Origin: Planctomycetota bacterium
Lineage (GTDB): Bacteria > Planctomycetota > PLA2 > JAEUHO01
DNA length: 32,210 bases
Assembly: GCA_028281445.1 (NCBI GenBank)
Contig: JANQJW010000119.1
Coordinates: forward strand, 1-32,210
Reading direction: 5' to 3'
The position numbers and the translations under genes are program-made. The notes beneath the pieces were generated by a model, which saw only the letters and a list, made by a program, of their open reading frames with translations, did no database searches and had not been told where the DNA came from. Each line of letters opens with the position of its first letter. Positions within the stretch are counted from its first letter, which is position 1. Of this stretch, positions 16,106 through 24,692 are shown piece by piece.

Positions 16106-17970
16106 GCGATCTCCTGCTCCAGGTCGCCATCAGCAACATCGCGATCGCCGGCACGCTCGCGCTCCTTGCCTGGGCCCTCCAGCACACAGGCCGCTTCCCA
16201 CGTGCCGCACACCTGCTGTGGCTCGTGGTGCTGGTCAAGCTCATCGCCCCCGCATTCGTCACCGTGCCCGTCTTCGAACTGCCTACCGCGGAGACGTCCT
16301 TGCCGGTGACGAACCTAGACGGCATCGAACTCGCCGCGCTGTCTGCCGTCGAACCGGCGCTCGCGTCCGAGTCCGCCTCGGTCTCGCTCGGTACGATCCT
16401 GCTCTGGATCTGGGGGCTCGGAAGCGCGCTCGCTCTCGCGGTCTCCCTCGTCCGCGTCGTGCGCTTTCACAGGCTGCTGGGTGCTGCTTCGGCACCGGCC
16501 GGCGACGCGGTCCAGCGCGTCGCGCGCGACATCGGTGCGCGCTTGCGACTCCGTAGAACGCCTACGATCTACGCCACGTCTGCCCGTGTCTCTCCGCTCG
16601 TTTGGTGGGTGGGCGGCCGCACGCGCATCGTGATTCCCGACGAGCTGACGCGCGACATGAAGGCGGAGGAGCTCGAGTGGGTCATCGCCCACGAGCTGTG
16701 TCACGTCAAACGGCGCGATCCCATGGTGCGCTGGCTCGAGTGGCTCGCGGTCGTCGTGTGCTGGTGGAACCCCATCGCCTGGTGGGCGCGCCACAACCTG
16801 CGCATCAATGAAGAGGTCTGCTGCGACGCGCTCGTGCTCGAGACGCTGAATCCCAACCCCCGGACGTATGCGAGTTCGCTTCTCACCGTGGTCGAGTTCC
16901 TGTCCACGCCTGCGATGCGTGCCCCGGCCGTTGCCAGCGCCATGAGCGGCGGCTCTCTCGAACGGAGATTCAAGATGATCGTTTCCGCGAAGTCCCTCAC
17001 ACGCGCGCCGCGCTGGATGCGTGCCCTCGCGTTGCTGCTGGTCGTCGCCGTCCTGCCGCTGGGCATCGCCCAGGCAGGAGACGGCGAGAAGGCGAAGAAG
17101 GCCCCGCCCACGGAAGAACAGATGGGCAAGGTGAAGGAGGAGCTGTGGGCTGCCATGAAGGCCGGTCGCATCACGGAGGAAGAGGCCAAGGAACGCTGGC
17201 ACGCCTACGTGCGCGAGGTTAAGGGCAGCAAGAAGGCACATGCCAGGCACGAGGCCGGGCGCGGGGAGCGCATCTTCCATCAGCTGCAAGAGCGCGGGTT
17301 CACGGAGCAACAGGCCAAGACCTCGGTCGGCGCCATCGAGCGCATCGTTCACGAGATGAAGAAGGAGGGCGAGGCCTACGAGATGAACGCCGAGCTGCGC
17401 AACCACCTCGTCACGAAGCTGGATCTCGCCGACGCGCAGATCGACACGCTCGAGGAGATCGCGCAACGCATCTGTGCGGATATCAAGCGCCGGGAGGCCA
17501 AGGAGCGCGAGCTCAAGAAGGAGATGACGGCGGTCAAGAAGAAGCTCTGGGACCGCGTCAAGGCCGGGGAGATCACCGAAGAAGAGGCCGAGGCCAAGTG
17601 GAAGGCCTACCTCGAGTTCGTACACGGCATGCTCGGTGGCAAGAAGCACCGCACCCACGAGCAGGAGATCCACGAGAAGATCGAGCACGTCAAGCGACGC
17701 ATCGCCGAAGCCGTCGAGGCCGGCGAGATCACCGAGGAAGAAGGCAAGCGCAAGCTCGAGGAGTTCATGAAGGAGCTTCACGCGCACCAGCAGCGAATGC
17801 GCGAGAAGAAGGCGCGTGAGGACCGCGAGGGTACGGCGCTCGGTCCTGCCAAGGAGCAGAAGGCCGAGGTCTGGGCGGAACTCGAAGAAGCGGTGAAGGC
17901 CGGCAAGCTCACCGAAGAGCAAGCCAAGGAACGCTTCGAACACTGGCTGCGAAGCTTCAGGAAGAAGTAG
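16102..17970 (+). CDS. M56 (BlaR1/MecR1-type) membrane metallopeptidase with an atypical repeat-bearing C-terminal domain
   Basis: A 622-residue protein starting at GTG 16102. Residues 1-300 are the M56 domain: helices at about 12-28, 36-58 and 97-120, and the zinc site HELCH at 197-201 with a third ligand probably in NEEVCCDA (236-243). After a further helix at 308-325 ending LGIAQAGDG, which looks like a signal-peptidase site, the chain would be outside the cytoplasm. In BlaR1 this region is a penicillin-binding sensor. Here it is about 295 residues of charged helix with four copies of a unit near [VM]KAGxITEEEAKxRxxxY[LV]: residues 349-375, 482-509, 534-560 and 594-620. No serine beta-lactamase motif (SxxK, SxN, KTG) is visible. 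The ligand is unknown; a beta-lactam is unlikely. It forms an operon with the BlaI-family repressor and the next gene. Confidence 0.88.
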   Translation: MSDLLLQVAISNIAIAGTLALLAWALQHTGRFPRAAHLLWLVVLVKLIAPAFVTVPVFELPTAETSLPVTNLDGIELAALSAVEPALASESASVSLGTILLWIWGLGSALALAVSLVRVVRFHRLLGAASAPAGDAVQRVARDIGARLRLRRTPTIYATSARVSPLVWWVGGRTRIVIPDELTRDMKAEELEWVIAHELCHVKRRDPMVRWLEWLAVVVCWWNPIAWWARHNLRINEEVCCDALVLETLNPNPRTYASSLLTVVEFLSTPAMRAPAVASAMSGGSLERRFKMIVSAKSLTRAPRWMRALALLLVVAVLPLGIAQAGDGEKAKKAPPTEEQMGKVKEELWAAMKAGRITEEEAKERWHAYVREVKGSKKAHARHEAGRGERIFHQLQERGFTEQQAKTSVGAIERIVHEMKKEGEAYEMNAELRNHLVTKLDLADAQIDTLEEIAQRICADIKRREAKERELKKEMTAVKKKLWDRVKAGEITEEEAEAKWKAYLEFVHGMLGGKKHRTHEQEIHEKIEHVKRRIAEAVEAGEITEEEGKRKLEEFMKELHAHQQRMREKKAREDREGTALGPAKEQKAEVWAELEEAVKAGKLTEEQAKERFEHWLRSFRKK

Positions 17971-17995
17971 GCTGTCCGGCGCATAGGAGTCGCGC

Positions 17996-18688
17996 ATGAA
18001 GCTGTTGCCCATGCTGCTGCTCAACCTCGCGACCGTCGGGGTTGCACTCTTCGTCTACGACCAGGCGCGGAGTGCGTCCGAGCCGGCGAACGTCGTGATG
18101 GAGCGTGGTGCGGACACCGAAGCACTCGAGCAGCGCATTCGTGACCTCGAAGCCGCGCGTGCCCCGAGCCTGACGGCAACAGGCACCGACCCGCGGCTTG
18201 TCGAGCGCATCACGGCGCTCGAAGCAGCAGCCGGTTCCGGCGGGACGGACGAGCCCGGCGAGCACCCTCAGCTTGCAGGACGCGGCCCGTCGCGGCCCGC
18301 CACGCTGTCGGACGCTCCGCCTACCGACGATGAGATTCGTTGGTTTCGCAAGCTTCGGAACGCGGCGCAGCGGGCGGACCGCATCAAGCGAAACGCCGGG
18401 CGCGTCGATCGCGCCATCGAGAAGGCCGGGCTGAAGCTCTCGAAGCAGCAACGCACGAGGATCTACGCAGCGTTCACCGACTTCGAGCCGCAGGTCGACG
18501 TCTTCTGGCGCGAAGCCAAGCGCGAGGCGCAGGAGACCATGCGCGCCGGCGGCAAGATCGACCGCATGGAGATCGTCGAGACCACGACGGCGGCCATCCA
18601 GGATGCGTTCGTCGACGAGATCGACGACGTCGTCTCGCAAGCCGACGCCGAGTCGATTGCCCGGGCGTTGATGCCCGGCGGGAAGTAG
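17996..18688 (+). CDS. Anchored protein with coiled coil, third gene of the BlaI-M56 operon
   Basis: A 230-residue protein, AGGAG ribosome site 6 nt before ATG 17996, 25 bp after the peptidase stop. It has an N-terminal anchor (MKLLPMLLLNLATVGVALFVYDQA), a coiled coil (TEALEQRIRDLEAARA, then LVERITALEAAAG), a proline- and glycine-rich linker, and a helical C-terminal domain (GLKLSKQQRTRIYAAFTDFEP to the end). LSKQQ-initiated helices recall Spy/CpxP-like LTxxQ domains but the match is weak. Being extracytoplasmic and in the operon, it is a candidate partner or target of the sensor. I do not recognise a family. Confidence 0.75.
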   Translation: MKLLPMLLLNLATVGVALFVYDQARSASEPANVVMERGADTEALEQRIRDLEAARAPSLTATGTDPRLVERITALEAAAGSGGTDEPGEHPQLAGRGPSRPATLSDAPPTDDEIRWFRKLRNAAQRADRIKRNAGRVDRAIEKAGLKLSKQQRTRIYAAFTDFEPQVDVFWREAKREAQETMRAGGKIDRMEIVETTTAAIQDAFVDEIDDVVSQADAESIARALMPGGK

Positions 18689-18841
18689 CAGCGCCTTATC
18701 AGGCAGCCCCCGAAGCACCCGCGCTGGCCCTAGGGAGCAAGCGGTCCTACACGGCAGCGCCCAACATTGCGACAGCCGTGCCCCGTCGTTTTCTCCTACC
18801 CCCGTATCTCTCACCTGGATGGCCCGAAGGAGCTCACCGCG

Positions 18842-21800
18842 ATGGCGCCCGCTGACCGTGATGGCTACGCTGGCGGAATGCCGTCGGATCCGTCCGCCAT
18901 CAGCGAGTGGGTGCGCAAGTACGAGGCACACCTCGATGCCGGCGGCACCGACTCGCCGGAGGCCTTTCTCGGTACCGGAGCCGACGACGTACTCGATGCG
19001 CTGCGCATGGTCGCGGATCTTCGCAGGGCGCGTGGGTCCACACCGGGCGAGACGCTCGGGGACTACACGATCGAGCGCGAGCTCGGGCGCGGGGCGCAGG
19101 GTGTGGTCTATCTCGCGGAGGACACGCGCCTCGGTCGCAAGGTCGCCCTCAAGGTCCTGACGCCTACGTCCGTCGACGTCAGCGAGTTCTTCCTCCGCTT
19201 CAAGCGCGAGGCAGAGGCCGCGGGCCGCGTCGAGCACCCGCACCTGTGCACCGTCTACGAGGCGGGCGTGCAAGACGGCCACCCCTTTATCGCCATGCAG
19301 CTCGTCGACGGGGTCCCGCTGACCGCGCGGATCAACGAGGCTCTCTCCTCGACGGGGTCACTCACGGAGCGCATCGAGCTCATCGAGCAGGTGGCCAGCG
19401 GACTGCACGCCGCGCATGAGGCCGGCCTCGTCCATCGCGACATCAAGCCCGGGAACATCCTGCTGACGCGCGACGGGCGCCCCGTGCTGGCCGACTTCGG
19501 ACTCGCTCGTCTCGAGCAAGCCGACTCCGCGAGCCTCACGCGCACCGGAGACCTGCGCGGAACACCCGCGTACATGGCGCCCGAGCAGGTCCGCGGCGGC
19601 GCCCGCGTCGACGCACGCACGGACGTCTACGCCCTCGGCGTCGTGGCCTACGAGCTCTTCGCCGGGCGCCGTCCCTTCGAGGGGGCCACGTGGAACGCAC
19701 TCTTCAGCCGCATCCTCCACAGCGAGGCGGATCGACCGGCTCGCGTTCCGTCCGACCTCTGGGTCGTCCTCCAAACGGCGCTGGAGAAGGACCCGCAGCG
19801 GCGCTACGCGAGCGCGGCGGACTTCGCCGAAGACCTGCGCCGCGCGCGCATGCACGAGCCGATCCGCGCGCGGGCCGCCGGCCCCCTGACGCGGGTGCGC
19901 CGCTGGGTGCGTCGCCGCCCTGCCATCGCCCTCGCACTCCTGGTCGCTGTGGGGGGGACGGCGACGTTCGCCGTCCAGCAGAACATCGCCGCCCGCAAAC
20001 TCCGCGACGAGACCGCACTGGCGGTCGCCGCACGGGAGCGCGCTGATCGCCGGGCGTACCTGGCCAACATCCAGGCGGCCGACGCGAGCCTCGCGAGCCA
20101 CGACGCAGCCGAAGCGCGCCGCCGGTTGGAGGACTGTCCGCCGAGCCTCCGCGGCTGGGAGTGGAGCTATCTGTCCACGGCATTGGACGACAGCGTTGCG
20201 GTCGAGGACCTCGCGGCGGGTGGCGTGCGCCGGGTCGCGGCGTCGCCGGACGGCGCACGCGTTGTCGCCGCCTGCAGCACGGGGCAGGTGACCGTACGAC
20301 GCGCGGATGACCTTTCGGTTGTCGTAGCCCTGGAAGGGCACGGCGACGCCGTGCATGCCGTCGCCTACGCCACCGACGGCAAGCGGCTGGTCACGGGCGG
20401 GGACGACCATCGCATCTACGTGTGGGGAGAGGACGGCCGGCGGGAAGCAGAGCTTGTTCACCATCGCAGCCACGTCCGCGCCGTCGCCTTCAGCCGCGAC
20501 GGGTCGCACATCGTGTCGGGTTCGGACGGGGCTGTGCTCTGCGTCTACGACCTCGCACGCGGCGTCCTCGCCCATCGGCTGGAGCGCCAGCGGGGCCAGG
20601 TACGCGACGTCGTGACCGGCTTCGGCGACCTGGTGTACTTCGGGACGAGCGCCGGCGACGTGCACTCCGTGGACGTCCGCTCGGGGAGGACGCGGCGGCT
20701 TGCGCGTCTCGGTGCGCAGATCTGGGACCTCGACGTTTCCCCTGACGGAGAGCGCTTGCTCGCCGGGCTCGCGGACGGCACAGCGCGCTGCTTGAAGACG
20801 GACGAGGGAGGGGTGGTCGCGGCGTACCGCGGGCACACGCGCCGGGTGACGGCCGTAGCCTTCCTGCAGGACGGCCTCGTTGCGACCGCCTCGCTCGACG
20901 GCGCGCTGCGCATCTGGGACGAGGGCACCGGCGCGCTTCAGCAGGTGCTGGTCGGCCACACGGGTTCGGTCCGGACCCTCGTGTGGAACGGCAGCGAGTT
21001 GCTGACCGGAGGCGACGACGGGACCGTGCGGCGTTGGATGATCGGCCCCAAGCCGGCGCGGTTCCGATCGACGGACGGCGAGGGCGTGGCGCGCACCATC
21101 AGCTTTCATCCGGATGGCCGCACGGTCGCCGTGGGGGGGCGGCGCGGATGGATCTTCGTGCACGATGCCTGGACCGGGGATCTGCTCCGGATCGTTCGCG
21201 CGCACTCCGCTCCCATCAATGGTCTTGCGCACACGCCCGACGGGCGCTTGCTGTTCTCGGCCTCGATCGACTCCACGGTGCGCGTCTGGGACGCGGCATC
21301 CTTTGCACCCGTGCGCCGGCTGAAGGCGGCCGGCTCCCTCTACACGCTCGCCGTGCGTCCGGACGGGCGCCATGTCGCGGCCGGCGGCACGGAGGGCTGC
21401 ATCCGCATCTGGGACGTTGACACAGGCAAGCTGCGTGCGATCCACGGCCGGACGCCGTACGACGTTCGCGACCTGGCCTACGGCCCGCAAGGCCGGACGC
21501 TCGCCGTCGCGCGCAGCACGGGCGTGTCCGTCCTCGCGCTGCCCTCCGGCGAGCAGATCACGCACGTTCCGATCGACGCGCGCCACCTGGCCTATGCGCC
21601 CGACGGAGCGCGCATCGCGGTCGCGCAGGCGCGATCCACACACGTGTACGCGCTTCCGGAGGGCCGGCTGGAGCACGAGCTGCGGGGTCACGAGGCGCGC
21701 GTGTACGACGTTGCGTTCCATCCGGACGGACGGCGCCTTGCCACGGCGTCCTCCGATCAGACCGTTCGGTTGTGGGACGTGATCGACGGCACGACCGTCT

Positions 21801-22510
21801 CCGTGCTGCGCGACAGCACCAGCTGGATCCAGGTCGTCGCGTGGAGCCCGGATGGGCACGCGTTGGCGACGACCTGCAGCGATCGCAGTCTCCAGGGCTG
21901 GCGCTCGCGTCGGCCGCCTGCGTTCTTCGAGGCACTACGGCAGCGACAGGCCGCGCTCGGCGAAGCGTCCACCGTCGTGGATGCGCTCGATGCGATGCCG
22001 ACCGCGGAAGCCACGGCGTCGATCCGGGTGCGCGATGACCTGTCACCGTCCGTGCGCCGCGCGAGCGTGCATCTCCTGAACCGGTACGCGACCCGCGATT
22101 TCGAAGGCACCCTGAGCACGGCTCTCTGGCGCCTCCTCGCGGTAGAGGAGCCCAACGCCGCGCAAAAGGAGCAGATCCGGAGCCTTGCGCACCGCTTCGA
22201 GGCCCTGCGCTGGGCACGGTCGTACAGCGATCGTGCGCTTGCCCTCGCCGACTACCGTCTTGGCGACGCGCCCGCCGCGCTGGACCGCATGCGCCGCTAC
22301 GTGGCGTTCCGCTCCCAGGTCGGAGGGACGATGGACTCGCTGTCGGCGCTCATCCGGACGCTCGCTCTCGTCGGCGTCGGCAAGCCCGCGTACGCCGCGG
22401 AGCTGCTGGCCGCGGGCGAAGCACGCATGCAGGCGGAGGGCGCGCAACCGGCCTGGATGACCGCGCTCGCCGAAGAGGCGAAGCGCAAGCTTCAGTCGGC
22501 TTCGAGGTAG
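18842..22510 (+). CDS. Membrane Ser/Thr protein kinase with two WD40 beta-propellers
   Basis: A protein of 1222 residues from ATG 18842, which has AAGGAG 9 nt upstream; ATG 18878, 6 nt after TACGCT, is an alternative. The Hanks-type kinase covers about residues 74-335: Gly loop GRGAQG (82-87), Lys104, HRDIKPGN (198-205), DFG (218-220), APE (246-248). All catalytic residues are present. A single helix (AIALALLVAVGGTATFAV, about 361-378) puts the rest outside the cytoplasm. I count 14 WD40 blades, enough for two seven-bladed propellers, for example LVTGGDDHRIYVW, ATASLDGALRIWD and LATASSDQTVRLWD. A helical tail with HEAT/TPR-like features ends the protein. This architecture is characteristic of Planctomycetota. 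The propellers probably bind a ligand or partner. Its end overlaps the convergent gene by 19 bp. Confidence 0.92.
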   Translation: MAPADRDGYAGGMPSDPSAISEWVRKYEAHLDAGGTDSPEAFLGTGADDVLDALRMVADLRRARGSTPGETLGDYTIERELGRGAQGVVYLAEDTRLGRKVALKVLTPTSVDVSEFFLRFKREAEAAGRVEHPHLCTVYEAGVQDGHPFIAMQLVDGVPLTARINEALSSTGSLTERIELIEQVASGLHAAHEAGLVHRDIKPGNILLTRDGRPVLADFGLARLEQADSASLTRTGDLRGTPAYMAPEQVRGGARVDARTDVYALGVVAYELFAGRRPFEGATWNALFSRILHSEADRPARVPSDLWVVLQTALEKDPQRRYASAADFAEDLRRARMHEPIRARAAGPLTRVRRWVRRRPAIALALLVAVGGTATFAVQQNIAARKLRDETALAVAARERADRRAYLANIQAADASLASHDAAEARRRLEDCPPSLRGWEWSYLSTALDDSVAVEDLAAGGVRRVAASPDGARVVAACSTGQVTVRRADDLSVVVALEGHGDAVHAVAYATDGKRLVTGGDDHRIYVWGEDGRREAELVHHRSHVRAVAFSRDGSHIVSGSDGAVLCVYDLARGVLAHRLERQRGQVRDVVTGFGDLVYFGTSAGDVHSVDVRSGRTRRLARLGAQIWDLDVSPDGERLLAGLADGTARCLKTDEGGVVAAYRGHTRRVTAVAFLQDGLVATASLDGALRIWDEGTGALQQVLVGHTGSVRTLVWNGSELLTGGDDGTVRRWMIGPKPARFRSTDGEGVARTISFHPDGRTVAVGGRRGWIFVHDAWTGDLLRIVRAHSAPINGLAHTPDGRLLFSASIDSTVRVWDAASFAPVRRLKAAGSLYTLAVRPDGRHVAAGGTEGCIRIWDVDTGKLRAIHGRTPYDVRDLAYGPQGRTLAVARSTGVSVLALPSGEQITHVPIDARHLAYAPDGARIAVAQARSTHVYALPEGRLEHELRGHEARVYDVAFHPDGRRLATASSDQTVRLWDVIDGTTVSVLRDSTSWIQVVAWSPDGHALATTCSDRSLQGWRSRRPPAFFEALRQRQAALGEASTVVDALDAMPTAEATASIRVRDDLSPSVRRASVHLLNRYATRDFEGTLSTALWRLLAVEEPNAAQKEQIRSLAHRFEALRWARSYSDRALALADYRLGDAPAALDRMRRYVAFRSQVGGTMDSLSALIRTLALVGVGKPAYAAELLAAGEARMQAEGAQPAWMTALAEEAKRKLQSASR

Positions 22511-23235
22511 CGCGCGTAGAGTTCCTCGTAGAGGTTGCTCTCGACGAGGTCGAGGCCCCACAGCGAGTACAGCGCAAGCGCCAGCGGCACCCGCCGGCCG
22601 GGGTGGTCTCCGATCAACCCTTCGGCTTCCCGGAACGCGGCCCGGAACCGCGCCGAGCGGTAGAGGCGTTCCGCCACGATGTAGCGTCCGACGGTTTTCG
22701 TGCGCAGCGGGTCGGCCATCCGCCCGCGTTCGAGCGCGATCGCCTCTTCGTCCAGCGGCTCGGAGGCAAGGACGCGGCGCGCGTCCCGGCGCTCTTTGCC
22801 CACCGGCCGGGGCAGGACCGCTTCGAGCGCGCGAAACGTGATGCCCTGCGAGCGCGCCACGGCCTCCACGCCCTCGAAGTCGAATGGATCGGCGGGAAGC
22901 GTGTAGGGGCGCGCGGCGGCCGGGGAACCGGAGGACGGGGTGGGCTCGCTGCGGGGCCACAGGACCGCGGCAACGACGATCGCGGCAAGCGCGCCGGCCA
23001 CGGCGAGCCCGCGCGAACGCGATCTGGTCTGCGGTGCTTGCGCGCCGGCGGCGGCAACGGGTGCGTCGCCGTCCTCGAGGACGAGATCGAGGCAGTCCAC
23101 GAGCGCCACCAGCTCGTCGTAGAGCGGACCGGCGTCGTCGCGGAGCGCTGCGATCGTGATGCGGGGATCCTCGGCCCGCAGGCGTTGATAGCGCCCCAGG
23201 AGCTCACCGAGTCGGGTGTCAGCGCTGCTGTCCAT
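22492..23235 (-). CDS. Single-pass membrane protein divergent from the ECF sigma factor
   Basis: A 247-residue protein. The cytoplasmic N-terminus (GELLGRYQRLRAEDPRITIA and on to about residue 55) resembles the N-terminal segment of planctomycete kinases and anti-sigma-like proteins. A helix at about 75-93 (GLAVAGALAAIVVAAVLWP) is followed by an extracytoplasmic helical domain. It lacks a zinc-binding anti-sigma motif (HxxxCxxC). Being divergent from the sigma factor it could be its regulator, but this is inference from position only. AGGA lies 4 nt before ATG 23235 and TATAGG overlaps it. Its 3' end overlaps the kinase gene tail to tail. Confidence 0.7.
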   Translation of the reverse strand: MDSSADTRLGELLGRYQRLRAEDPRITIAALRDDAGPLYDELVALVDCLDLVLEDGDAPVAAAGAQAPQTRSRSRGLAVAGALAAIVVAAVLWPRSEPTPSSGSPAAARPYTLPADPFDFEGVEAVARSQGITFRALEAVLPRPVGKERRDARRVLASEPLDEEAIALERGRMADPLRTKTVGRYIVAERLYRSARFRAAFREAEGLIGDHPGRRVPLALALYSLWGLDLVESNLYEELYARYLEAD

Positions 23236-23305
23236 CGGTCCTATAAGCGACGACGCATCTCCGATTGTCCAGCCGTGACCGCGTTTTTCGGCGCCTCCGG
23301 TTGCG

Positions 23306-23311
23306 TATGCT
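23306..23311 (+). promoter_or_regulatory. Possible -10 hexamer for the sigma factor gene
   Basis: TATGCT overlaps the ATG at 23307 and lies 7 nt before the in-frame GTG at 23319. If it is a -10, the true start is the GTG and the mRNA is leaderless. Confidence 0.3.
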
Positions 23312-23921
23312 GCTGGACGTGTCCAAAGACGACGAACCGCGTACCGAGCATCTGGCGGCGGAGGCGACCGAGGCGGACGCCGATGCCTTTGCCGTCCTCG
23401 TCGAGCGCGTACGGGGGCGTCTCGAGACGTGGATCGCCCTTCGGCTGGGACCCAAGCTGCGCGGGCGCATCACCGAGGAGGACGTGCTGCAGGAGACGCT
23501 GCTCCAGGCGTTTCGCACGCTGGACACGTTCACCGACACGGGGCCGGGGTCGTTTCGCCGCTGGCTGCTCTCCGTTGCAGAGAACCGCATCCGGGACCTG
23601 CACAAGTTCCACGGCGCGCAGAAGCGCGATGTCGCCCGTGAGATTGCACGCCCGCGCAATGCCGCCGAGGTGACGCTCCTCGATCGGCTCTCGATCAGCG
23701 GCGCATCGCCGGCCTCCGCCGCCCACGCGCTGGATGCACGTCGCAGGCTCGCTGGGACGATCGATGCGCTGCCTCAGGAGCTGCGTGAGGTCGTCGTCGC
23801 CCGCGCTCTGGAAGAGCGTCCCTTCCGCGAGATCGCCCAGCAGCTCGGCCGGCCGGTCACGACGATCCAGGCCCAGTTCGCGCGCGCCATCCGCGCGTTG
23901 CGCGACAACCTCGAAGGCTGA
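23307..23921 (+). CDS. ECF-type sigma-70 family RNA polymerase sigma factor
   Basis: A 204-residue sigma factor. Region 2 lies at about residues 20-95: ADAFAVLVERVRGRLETWIA, then RITEEDVLQETLLQAFRTLDTF and FRRWLLSVAENRIRDLHKFH (regions 2.2 to 2.4). Region 4 spans about 145-200: IDALPQELREVVVARALEER, then PFREIAQQLGRPVTTIQAQFARAIRALRD with the helix-turn-helix. It binds core RNA polymerase and selects promoters unknown here. GTG 23319 is an alternative start, favoured if the TATGCT at 23306 is the -10. It is divergent from a membrane protein gene; the WD40 kinase ends just beyond that gene, so the three may form one signalling group. Confidence 0.88.
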   Translation: MLLDVSKDDEPRTEHLAAEATEADADAFAVLVERVRGRLETWIALRLGPKLRGRITEEDVLQETLLQAFRTLDTFTDTGPGSFRRWLLSVAENRIRDLHKFHGAQKRDVAREIARPRNAAEVTLLDRLSISGASPASAAHALDARRRLAGTIDALPQELREVVVARALEERPFREIAQQLGRPVTTIQAQFARAIRALRDNLEG

Positions 23922-24262
23922 GGGAGCCCACGAACCAGCCAATGAGCTTCGTCGCCGGTGCCTGGGCACGAGCAGGCGAGCCAGCGCAGCCTGCGAGAGG
24001 CGACGCCGCGTCTGGGCGCAGCGGGTGCTTTCGCCGCCTCGCTGGCTCGGAGCCTCATGCTTGCGCACCGCACCCGAAGGCCGAGCATCCGGCAAGCCGC
24101 ACTCGGTGCGGAGCAGAGCGACTGACCCACCCCATGAAATCGCCTCGTGGGGGAGTGGGGGCCCCCGTTGCTACCGTCCCCCTCCGGACGGGCAGGACAG
24201 ACGCCGCGTCCGGCGGCCGCGCAGATCGCGGACCGACTCAAATACCCATCCGGGAGGTAGCG
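23922..24262. other. Intergenic region between sigma factor and bactofilin genes
   Basis: No gene is supported: the open frame through this region is a read-in to the bactofilin gene with arginine- and alanine-rich sequence and no ribosome site at its start. It contains the dispersed repeat copy B (23977-24049), and before the bactofilin gene a TCAAATACCCATC stretch and the GGGAGG ribosome site. Confidence 0.4.
23977..24049 (-). repeat. Dispersed foldable repeat, copy B
   Basis: CGAGCCAGCG (23977-23986) and CGCTGGCTCG (24040-24049) are perfect 10-bp inverted arms 53 nt apart. Read on the minus strand, the arms and the flank TCTCGCAGGCTGCGCTGGCT resemble copy A at 6832-6892. Differences within the arms keep pairing through G-U. 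Confidence 0.4.
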
Positions 24263-24673
24263 ATGGTTGCGGATCCCAGCAAGAACGAAGAGTGGCCGAC
24301 CGTCATCGGTCAAGACGCCACGTTCAAAGGTGAGTTGTCCTTCCAAGGCAGCGTGAAAATCGACGGCACCTTCGAAGGCAGCATCTCCACGCCGGGCAAG
24401 GTGTGGATCAGCAAGACCGGCAAGGTGAAGGCCGAGGTGCAGGCAGGCACCGTCACGATCGACGGCTCCGTGACCGGCAACGTCGTGTCCGAAGGCTCCG
24501 TGGTGCTCAACACGAGCTGCAAGCTGAAGGGCGACCTCAGCGCCGGGAAGCTGAAGGTCATGGAAGGCGCGACCTGGTCGGGCCGTTGCGAGGTCGGTGC
24601 AGGCGCCGGCAAGGCGGCAACTGCCACCCCGGCCATGCGCCAGGTTGCGGACGCCGCCAGCGGCAAGAAGTAG
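24263..24673 (+). CDS. Bactofilin, polymer-forming cytoskeletal protein
   Basis: A 136-residue bactofilin with a strong GGGAGG ribosome site before ATG 24263. The bactofilin core spans about residues 14-110: IGQDATFKGELSFQGSVKID, GTFEGSISTPGKVWISKTGK, then VKAEVQAGTVTIDGSVTGNV and VVLNTSCKLKGDLSAGKLKV. It forms the right-handed beta-helix typical of the family, with flexible tails. Bactofilins polymerise without nucleotide into membrane-associated scaffolds. The frame is open far upstream, but that part has no family resemblance. It is the first gene of a two-bactofilin operon, 19 bp before the next. Confidence 0.93.
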   Translation: MVADPSKNEEWPTVIGQDATFKGELSFQGSVKIDGTFEGSISTPGKVWISKTGKVKAEVQAGTVTIDGSVTGNVVSEGSVVLNTSCKLKGDLSAGKLKVMEGATWSGRCEVGAGAGKAATATPAMRQVADAASGKK

Positions 24674-24692
24674 CCCGCCGACAGGGCAGCCG

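Noticed and set aside
19358..21859. Minus-strand open frame of 833 codons inside the kinase gene
   Set aside because: It is the antisense of the kinase and WD40 sequence in GC-rich DNA, where long antisense frames are expected.
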